Shown here: piece by piece, positions 55,449-60,594 of the stretch
Layout: each line of letters opens with the position of its first letter
Position numbering within the stretch: position 1 is the stretch's first letter
DNA from: Lachnospiraceae bacterium
Lineage (GTDB): Bacteria; Bacillota; Clostridia; Lachnospirales; Lachnospiraceae
Direction of reading: 5' to 3'
DNA: 60,594 bases
Assembly: GCA_017484135.1 (NCBI GenBank)
Contig: JAFUTQ010000107.1
Span: 1-60,594 of the forward strand
Program-made: the position numbers and the translations under genes
The notes under the pieces: generated by a model
Databases searched by the model: none
Told to the model about the DNA's origin: nothing
What the model saw: the letters and a program-made list of their open reading frames with translations, nothing else

Positions 55449-56301
55449 AATTATTCTTTACTCCTTTTTCATTCCTTTGCGCAATCGTTTTTGAATTTCT
55501 TCGCTTGGCAACCATGGCAGATGCCTTGTTTAGCAGGTAATTGATGATAATATAAATCACAGCAATCAGCAGATACACCGAGAGCATCGCATCATAATTT
55601 GTGATCAACACCCGGGCATTCTGCATAAGATCCGGGAAATTTACCACATAGGCAAACGTGGTATCCTTTACCACAATGACGAGCTCTGAAATAAGCGACG
55701 GAACCACATACCGGATTGCCTGCGGAAACACGATCTTAAAAAACACCTTGCCGTTTCGCATTCCAAGAGAAAGCGCCGCCTCTCTCTGCCCCTTCGGCAC
55801 CGCATTTACACCGGAACGAAGCACCTCAGCCACCACGCCGCATGCGGAAATCGCTACCGGTGCCGCAATCTTCCACAATGGCGGTAATTTCAGCCCGAAC
55901 TGTGGTGCCACCAGAAAGAAGAAGTAGATCAGAAGCAGCGTAGGAACGCCCCGCGTAAACTCGATCAAGGCTATACTGATTCCGCGCACCGCCTTGACGG
56001 AACTGATCCTGCCCAGCATCAGAAGAAAGCCCGCCGCAAATGCGACAATGCCTGCCACAACAGAAGCTTCCAACGTACCCACAAGACCACGCCCTAAGAA
56101 TTTCCATGTGGTAGCCCTGGTAAAAAATGACCAATAGCGTGCATCCAGCTGCCCTGTAATATAAAACTGTCGAATAATCACAACCACCAGCGCCGCAAGT
56201 GCCGCTAACGAAATAATCGTCGCCAACACAATTTTTTTTCGCATTTTCGGCCCGGGCGGTTCATAAAGTGCTTCCCTTACGGAAACTCCTGCAGCACTCA
56301 T
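55429..56301 (-). CDS. Polar amino-acid ABC transporter permease (GluD-like)
   Basis: A 290-residue permease with an N-terminal cytoplasmic stretch, five or six hydrophobic segments, and the PAAT EAA loop region [45 protein letters not shown]. The motif places it with glutamate/glutamine type importers. It overlaps the upstream permease by 4 bp. Confidence 0.92.
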   Translation of the reverse strand: MSAAGVSVREALYEPPGPKMRKKIVLATIISLAALAALVVVIIRQFYITGQLDARYWSFFTRATTWKFLGRGLVGTLEASVVAGIVAFAAGFLLMLGRISSVKAVRGISIALIEFTRGVPTLLLIYFFFLVAPQFGLKLPPLWKIAAPVAISACGVVAEVLRSGVNAVPKGQREAALSLGMRNGKVFFKIVFPQAIRYVVPSLISELVIVVKDTTFAYVVNFPDLMQNARVLITNYDAMLSVYLLIAVIYIIINYLLNKASAMVAKRRNSKTIAQRNEKGVKNNYESTTE

Positions 56302-56957
56302 CGCAGAATCCTCACTTTCCTGTCAATCAGATTGCCGATCTGTCCAATTACCACTGCGGTCATGCAGTATAACAGCGCAGATATGAGAAATGCTGTAATT
56401 CCCCCCACTGCATGTGTGTTGATATGCGCCACAATTCCCGTAAGATCCGTAGGATTCATCGGAACCTGTGATGCCAGCGCTGTTGTAAGCATGGTAGCGA
56501 CCAGCAGATTTGTCATAGGAAGCACACTGGAGCGCAATGACTGCGGAATGACTACCTTTCTGATAATTTTCGAAAAAGTCATTCCCAGTGCACGTGCTGC
56601 TTCAATCTGTCCCACGTCGATCATATTGATGCCCGACATCAGATATTCGGAACAAAACGCGGCGGGAATCAGCGCCGTTGCTGTCAGTACACAGGCAAAA
56701 TATGATAATACCACATTCAGATATGGCAGCGCATATACCAGCACAATCAGCAGCGCCGCCCCGGGGATATTGCGATAGATCTGCACATAGATCTCCCCGG
56801 CAATACGCAATGGCTTTATGGGGCTTATCCGCATAACCGTAATAAGAACCCCAATGATAAACGCTATGGCAAATGCCAGCGCCGTCAACTTCCACGTAGT
56901 CAACAACGCCAGCAAATATTTATCTCCGTATTGAGTCAGAATCTCATGAACACTCAT
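56298..56957 (-). CDS. Polar amino-acid ABC transporter permease (GluC-like)
   Basis: A 219-residue permease; EYLMSGINMIDVGQIEAARALGMTFSKIIRKVVIPQSLRSSVLP is the coupling loop. Together with the 290-residue permease it forms the heterodimeric membrane part. Lies 7 bp after the SBP gene. Confidence 0.92.
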   Translation of the reverse strand: MSVHEILTQYGDKYLLALLTTWKLTALAFAIAFIIGVLITVMRISPIKPLRIAGEIYVQIYRNIPGAALLIVLVYALPYLNVVLSYFACVLTATALIPAAFCSEYLMSGINMIDVGQIEAARALGMTFSKIIRKVVIPQSLRSSVLPMTNLLVATMLTTALASQVPMNPTDLTGIVAHINTHAVGGITAFLISALLYCMTAVVIGQIGNLIDRKVRILR

Positions 56958-56964
56958 AAATCCT

Positions 56965-58014
56965 TTATTCTCCTACTGTCGGAGCTTCCGGTGCCTCCGA
57001 AATGCCTGTACGGTCACCCAGACTGATCTTCCACAGCTGCTCCCAGGTGCCATCTGCTTCAATCTTCTTTAAGAATTCATTTACAAATGCTACCCCGTCA
57101 GAATCAAGCGGTAAACCGATTCCATAATTGTCTTCCGGACCGAATACATCGCCTGCAATCTCGTATACATTCGGGTTTTTCACGATCGCATTCAAAAGCA
57201 GTGTGTAGTCTGTCACATATGCATCGACACGTCCCTGCTCCAGTGCGGTACGCGCTTCCAGATCGTTCTCAAACTCCTGAACGGTAGCTTCCGGTGCATA
57301 CTCTGCCAAAATGTCCGGGCCAGTGGAACCGGACTGGGTTGCTACAACCTTTCCGGCAAGGCTGTCAACGCCTGTAATCTCTGTGTTGCCTGCTTTTACA
57401 AGCACCGCCTGTCTGGAAGTATAATAGGGACCTGCAAATGAGATAAGCTTTTTGCGTTCATCTGTAATGGAATATGTAGCAAACACGGCATCCACCTGAT
57501 CGCTCTGCAGCACAGACTCACGTGTGCTGGAATCAACCTGCGTAAGCTCAAACTTCGTCTCATCGCCCAAAATGTAACGTGCAAGCAGCTGATACAGACC
57601 TGCATCAAATCCGCGAAGCCCATCATCGGTCTCATCCAGCTGGCTGAACAGGAAGGACGTGCGTGTACCGCCGACGCGCAAAACGCCTGCCTCTTTGACA
57701 GCGGAAGCCCACTCATTTGCCTCAATATCCGCATCATCTGCCGTAATACCGGAAGCAATCAATGCGTCAAATGCCTCCTTGTCAATTGCAACTGCTACCG
57801 GCTCCTCTGTTTCTGCTGCATCATCTGCCGCTTCTGTCTCTTCTGCTTCGGATGTCTCCTCTTCTGCCTGTGACGTTTCCTCTGATGCAACACTGCTATT
57901 GTCATTTGCGGTGTTATCCGTCGTCGTGCTGCTTCCGCAGCCTGCAAGCACCGATACCGATAATGCCGCTACCGTAGCCAGACTCAAAAGTTTTTTTACA
58001 AATTTCCTTTTCAT
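56965..58014 (-). CDS. Amino-acid-binding lipoprotein of the ABC transporter (GluB-like)
   Basis: Substrate-binding subunit, 349 residues, with lipobox LAGCGSS, then a long acidic low-complexity linker (about residues 28-75, Asp/Glu/Ala/Thr) and an SBP_bac_3 fold (VLRVGGTRTSFLFSQLDETDDGLRGFDAGLYQLLARYI). The gene order SBP-permease-permease-ATPase and the family motifs fit acidic amino-acid uptake. First gene of the operon; promoter and an inverted repeat lie upstream. Confidence 0.92.
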   Translation of the reverse strand: MKRKFVKKLLSLATVAALSVSVLAGCGSSTTTDNTANDNSSVASEETSQAEEETSEAEETEAADDAAETEEPVAVAIDKEAFDALIASGITADDADIEANEWASAVKEAGVLRVGGTRTSFLFSQLDETDDGLRGFDAGLYQLLARYILGDETKFELTQVDSSTRESVLQSDQVDAVFATYSITDERKKLISFAGPYYTSRQAVLVKAGNTEITGVDSLAGKVVATQSGSTGPDILAEYAPEATVQEFENDLEARTALEQGRVDAYVTDYTLLLNAIVKNPNVYEIAGDVFGPEDNYGIGLPLDSDGVAFVNEFLKKIEADGTWEQLWKISLGDRTGISEAPEAPTVGE

Positions 58015-58038
58015 AATTATTTCCTCCTAAACTTAGTT

Positions 58039-58059
58039 TTCCTATTTGTATTATAGGAA
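58039..58059. promoter_or_regulatory. Inverted repeat in the leader of the amino-acid ABC operon
   Basis: TTCCTAT / ATAGGAA separated by 7 bases, between the promoter and the ribosome-binding site of the SBP gene. Could be an operator or a small RNA hairpin. Confidence 0.45.
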
Positions 58060-58075
58060 TTGTTTGTACAGATAT

Positions 58076-58104
58076 ATATAACACTTATTTGTTACATTTG
58101 TCAA
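58076..58104 (-). promoter_or_regulatory. Promoter of the amino-acid ABC operon
   Basis: TTGACA (58104-58099) and TTATAT (58081-58076) on the minus strand, 17-base spacer, about 60 bases before the start codon. The left edge of repeat copy 3 lies 17 bases upstream of it. Confidence 0.75.
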
Positions 58105-58120
58105 TACTTTTTTGAAATTA

Positions 58121-58271
58121 TATGCGGTTGATCTCCAAAGGTTCACATCGTGAAACGATGTGAACTTTTGCGCAGGAACGTCCAACAGAAAGCCGACTTT
58201 CCGTTGGACGTTCCTGCGCAAAAAAGTCTATGCCGACTTTGTCGGCATGATCTTTGGCGGTCAACCTCATA
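58121..58271 (+). repeat. Cloverleaf palindromic element, copy 3
   Basis: A 151-bp copy of the same element. Outer stem about 20 bp with mismatches (58121-58140 / 58251-58271, TATGCGGTTGA... / ...TCAACCTCATA, plus CCAAAG / CTTTGG). Hairpin 1 (58141-58165) has the same sequence as copy 1, extended to 11 bp. Hairpin 2 is a perfect 21-bp stem (58166-58186 / 58203-58223) with a further GAAAG / CTTTC inside. Hairpin 3 (58230-58248) is ATGCCGAC / GTCGGCAT with loop TTT. The right arm abuts the stop codon of the APH-like gene. Confidence 0.85.
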
Positions 58272-59171
58272 TTATTCCCGTCTTGCATACCAAACAGGAA
58301 TTACTCTTCGGAAATTTTCAAAATCTTCAAACGCGGTTATGCATCGCTTTTGCATTCGATCGATATCCTCCTGTCCGAACTTTTCCGCCCACTTAATGGA
58401 ATACAGCGCTGCATGTGCCGCATAAACTGCATGGACGTTCCAGAAATCCTCCGGAATATCATCGTCAAAATACGCATCAATTTGCCCGATACAATACGGA
58501 ATGCTGATCTCCCTCACAAAGCTTTCTAATTTTAAAAACTCCTCATAAGGATCCCCAACCTCCCAGCGGTTGAAGTCGATGACCCCGATCGAGCCATCCT
58601 CCATGTAAATCAGGTTCCCCGGGTGAAAATCTCCATGCTCATATACCGGCTTTTCCTTCCAGATACGCCATATATTATCCTTCACATACTGGATCGCAGG
58701 TTCATCATGCTCCACACGAACCTTTGAATCCTCATACAGCTGAAGCTGCCGTAATTTCTTTTCCTTTTTCGTCGTTTGGGGGACATCCTGCTGCTCCACC
58801 TCAATGCTATGGATTTTTCGCAGAATCATTCCGGCATCCCGTCCCAGCTGATACTGTTTTGCTTCCGGCAGAGTCGGCAGCACCCGCTCTAAATCCGGCC
58901 CTTCCACCCAGCTTAAAAGCATATAGGTATTTTTGCGCTGATTACATTTCCCAAAGGAAATTGGCCTCGACATATTTATGCCCGTCTTGGAATATTTCTC
59001 AATGATCTCGAACTCTTTTTTCTTTCCTTCATATGTATCAATCGGAGAGATTCGAAGAAGCTGTTTTTGCCCTTCTTCTGTAATGATCAGATACTTTTCG
59101 TCCGTGGACCATCCCTTTGCTATTTTTTTGATGGACCTCCATGTTTTGGAACCTTCGATATCTTCAAACAT
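58272..59171 (-). CDS. Phosphotransferase, aminoglycoside phosphotransferase (APH)-like
   Basis: A 299-residue protein of the protein-kinase-like fold. The catalytic loop YEHGDFHPGNLI (HGDxxxxN) and the metal site IGVIDFNRWEVGDPYEEF are intact; an N-terminal lobe with ITEEGQKQLLRISPIDTYE precedes them. Members of this broad family phosphorylate antibiotics, choline, methylthioribose or other small molecules; the substrate here is unknown and resistance should not be assumed. Start supported by GAGGAG. Downstream on the minus strand is repeat copy 3. Confidence 0.85.
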   Translation of the reverse strand: MFEDIEGSKTWRSIKKIAKGWSTDEKYLIITEEGQKQLLRISPIDTYEGKKKEFEIIEKYSKTGINMSRPISFGKCNQRKNTYMLLSWVEGPDLERVLPTLPEAKQYQLGRDAGMILRKIHSIEVEQQDVPQTTKKEKKLRQLQLYEDSKVRVEHDEPAIQYVKDNIWRIWKEKPVYEHGDFHPGNLIYMEDGSIGVIDFNRWEVGDPYEEFLKLESFVREISIPYCIGQIDAYFDDDIPEDFWNVHAVYAAHAALYSIKWAEKFGQEDIDRMQKRCITAFEDFENFRRVIPVWYARRE

Positions 59172-59205
59172 ATTCGGATCTCCTCACTGCACATAAAACC
59201 AATTA

Positions 59206-59835
59206 CTATAAAGCAATAACAACACCATCATCAAATTCCGTCCATGACTCTCCATCATCAAAAGAATGATTATACATTGAATAAGCATCTAAAGTGTTTT
59301 CTTCTTCATATAAAGACAAATCCTTTTTTAGATAGTCGCGATATGGAAAATCTCTCACATTCGGATAGGCAAGATAAATATATATAATTTCATGATTGTC
59401 CTGATCGATCAGCGCATACTCATAGGTGTTTCCGAATCCGTCAATAGTGATATACGCCGGATAATGATATCCTTCCGTATCATAGAGCACGGAATTTGTA
59501 TATTGCTCATCCCTGTTCTTTATCGTCATCGACAGATTTGCCAATCTTTCTATCTCATCATGAAATTGGTCATTTTCATAGACACAATCCAAAATGATTT
59601 CCCCATCCGTATCAAAGAGATTCGTACTTAACGAAGCATGAAACGAAGCAACCTCATTCACGGTTGATAATTCATCCGGAAATACGGATAAATTACTATC
59701 TAAATCGCTATGATAGTTTTCCACGACGTATTCCTTATCATAGTCTTCTATATGATCGGTTGAATACGCGGTGTCACTACATCCGGAAAGCATAAACACC
59801 ATCAACCCCAAAATAGTCACTCTAAATATTTTCAT
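59206..59835 (-). CDS. Lipoprotein of unknown function
   Basis: A 209-residue exported lipoprotein: signal peptide MKIFRVTILGLMVFMLSGCSD with lipobox LSGC, then an acidic, Tyr-rich mature chain (net strongly negative). The start at 59835 follows GGAGGGCACT; the frame's earlier ATG at 59847 lies within the ribosome-binding region. More AT-rich than its neighbours. No function recognised. Confidence 0.75.
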   Translation of the reverse strand: MKIFRVTILGLMVFMLSGCSDTAYSTDHIEDYDKEYVVENYHSDLDSNLSVFPDELSTVNEVASFHASLSTNLFDTDGEIILDCVYENDQFHDEIERLANLSMTIKNRDEQYTNSVLYDTEGYHYPAYITIDGFGNTYEYALIDQDNHEIIYIYLAYPNVRDFPYRDYLKKDLSLYEEENTLDAYSMYNHSFDDGESWTEFDDGVVIAL

Positions 59836-60037
59836 AGTGCCCTCCATAAATTTCTTTTGCTGTATTTTCTAAAAGATCTTTCCAATTTTCCGGAAAACCC
59901 ATTGTTTTAATATCAACGCTCTCATATAATATTCTCCTTAAGCCACACTTTTTCCTTTTGCAGCTTTGCTCCGCGTAATCGAGGAGAGCGGTGTCCTTGC
60001 CTATAAGTAGGAAACTACATAACATCAGCCTGCCCAT
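59822..60037 (-). pseudogene. Short frame with an Abi-like C-terminus, possible gene remnant
   Basis: A 71-codon frame whose second half (ESVDIKTMGFPENWKDLLEN) resembles the C-terminal MGFPxNW-x-L motif of Abi-family (abortive-infection) proteins. The first half (MGRLMLCSFLLIGKDTALLDY) looks random and has no ribosome-binding site. The frame ends inside the ribosome-binding site of the downstream lipoprotein. I read it as a decayed fragment, at low confidence; it may be a chance frame. Confidence 0.3.
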
Positions 60038-60392
60038 TTCTCACAATAACCCAATCTCCTATTTGTATCTCACCCTGCTCTAATTGCTCTTTGGCAATTC
60101 CTTTCAATCCTAAGCCGACTCTTTCATTCGGACGGGCAATCTCCACTGGTCCGGGTTGCTCCCCCATTAATGTTATGCTCGTAATCTGTGTCTCTATTTC
60201 TTTCCCATTATGTATGATTACTGCCGGTTCTCCTACATTACACATTCCGGCTTCTACTACGCCGGTTACGATCGTTCCCACTTCACGGATTACAAACATA
60301 TCCTCAATCATCATACGAAATTCCAACCTTACCCTTGCAATAATCCTGTCTTTTGTTGGATCTTTTTTTCGTTTCCGTTCAAAAAAATTCAT
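60015..60392 (-). CDS. Standalone EF-Tu domain II-like protein
   Basis: A 125-residue protein: a basic N-terminus (MNFFERKRKKDPTKDRIIAR) and then a beta-barrel like domain II of EF-Tu/IF-2 (MFVIREVGTIVTGVVEAGMC, PAVIIHNGKEIETQITSITLMGEQ, ARPNERVGLGLKGIAKEQLEQGEIQIGDWVI). No GTP-binding domain is present, so it cannot act as a GTPase; a tRNA- or ribosome-related binding role is possible but unproven. The start follows GGAGGTATAAG. A 15-codon frame overlaps its ribosome-binding site. Confidence 0.75.
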   Translation of the reverse strand: MNFFERKRKKDPTKDRIIARVRLEFRMMIEDMFVIREVGTIVTGVVEAGMCNVGEPAVIIHNGKEIETQITSITLMGEQPGPVEIARPNERVGLGLKGIAKEQLEQGEIQIGDWVIVRNGQADVM

Positions 60393-60397
60393 TTTTC

Positions 60398-60445
60398 TTA
60401 TACCTCCAATCTTGCATAATCACCGTATGGTTTATTCACTGCCAT
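60398..60445 (-). CDS. 15-residue leader-type open frame
   Basis: Minus strand: AGGAGGAGTAAAGTAT-ATG followed by MAVNKPYGDYARLEV and TAA. The ribosome-binding site is strong, and the stop overlaps the ribosome-binding region of the EF-Tu-like gene 6 bases before its ATG, suggesting translational coupling. Could be a leader peptide or the remnant of a longer gene. Too short to judge by composition. Confidence 0.4.
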   Translation of the reverse strand: MAVNKPYGDYARLEV

Positions 60446-60479
60446 ATACTTTACTCCTCCTATAATGTATTTGTGGTGG

Positions 60480-60594
60480 TTAGATACCTTTCAGCCAGAA
60501 AGGACTAACCATTCCGTTGCTTAAGCTGTATAATGAGTGGGCATTGGTGTGACGGTGTTCTCCTTGGACCCATTGGCGTCCGTAGTAAAGCCAG
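60480..60594 (-). CDS. C-terminal end of an unknown gene, cut by the window edge
   Basis: On the minus strand an open frame enters at the edge and runs 37 residues to TAA: WLYYGRQWVQGEHRHTNAHS then LYSLSNGMVSPFWLKGI. The aromatic-rich composition looks like a real protein terminus. The 15-codon frame starts 35 bases later. I do not recognise the family. Confidence 0.4.
   Translation of the reverse strand, partial: WLYYGRQWVQGEHRHTNAHSLYSLSNGMVSPFWLKGI

Noticed and set aside
58272-59171. Aminoglycoside resistance gene
   Set aside because: Only the general kinase-like motifs are visible; the family is broad and nothing identifies an antibiotic substrate.

Overview
The window looks like chromosomal DNA of an anaerobic Firmicute of class Clostridia, most likely family Lachnospiraceae. 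The basis is the S10-spc-alpha ribosomal cluster order with map, a KOW protein and infA, a zinc-type uS14, an energy-coupling-factor (ECF) module beside truA-rplM-rpsI, an expanded bL17, strong AGGAGG ribosome-binding sites and moderate GC. No rRNA, tRNA, CRISPR array, insertion sequence or prophage was recognised. The species cannot be named from the sequence.

Layout from left to right. 0-1.9 kb: a Nudix gene that loses its homologous C-terminus near the window edge, a small FakA/DAK-like protein, an AT-rich empty stretch and an L,D-transpeptidase. 1.9-9.5 kb: rpsI-rplM with their own consensus promoter, then truA, ecfT-ecfA2-ecfA1, trmL, an aminotransferase, an Lrp regulator and an AIR-synthase-like protein, all on the minus strand. 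9.5-15.1 kb: a VanW exported protein, an untracked 35-residue membrane peptide, a membrane-anchored unknown, the first copy of a cloverleaf repeat, an ArsR regulator with an alpha5-type zinc site, a corrinoid-reactivation (RACE) protein and DUF308. 15.1-19.9 kb: a polyamine ABC operon preceded by a roughly 290-nt multi-hairpin RNA that ends in an intrinsic terminator. 19.9-26.5 kb: a maltodextrin regulon (malE-malF-malG-GH13 amylase) divergent from a MalR-like LacI regulator, with candidate operators between them. 26.5-31.4 kb: a rhodanese-TtcA fusion, a frameshifted Xaa-Pro aminopeptidase, a CPBP protease and AIM24. 31.5-48.1 kb: the ribosomal super-operon rpsJ to rplQ with secY, adk, map, infA and rpoA. 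48.1-54.7 kb: a methyltransferase, a HAD phosphatase, a phosphopantetheinyl transferase, a lipoprotein, a LacI-MATE pair and a gamma-glutamyl hydrolase. 54.7-60.6 kb: an acidic amino-acid-type ABC operon, an APH-like kinase, a lipoprotein, a standalone EF-Tu-domain-II-like protein and a cut-off C-terminus.

How the genes work together. The ribosomal block, EF/IF factors, SecY and Adk form the growth core. The mal block imports and cuts maltodextrins under a LacI regulator. The pot block imports polyamines. The SBP-permease-permease-ATPase-C26 hydrolase run suggests uptake of glutamate-like solutes coupled to gamma-glutamyl cleavage.

The two least explained items are (1) a family of three intergenic elements at 12.1, 53.8 and 58.1 kb that fold as an outer stem enclosing three hairpins, with outer stems that differ in sequence but stay complementary, and (2) the structured RNA between the amylase gene and the polyamine operon. 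Both were found by reading inverted repeats by eye; no covariance or database search was run.
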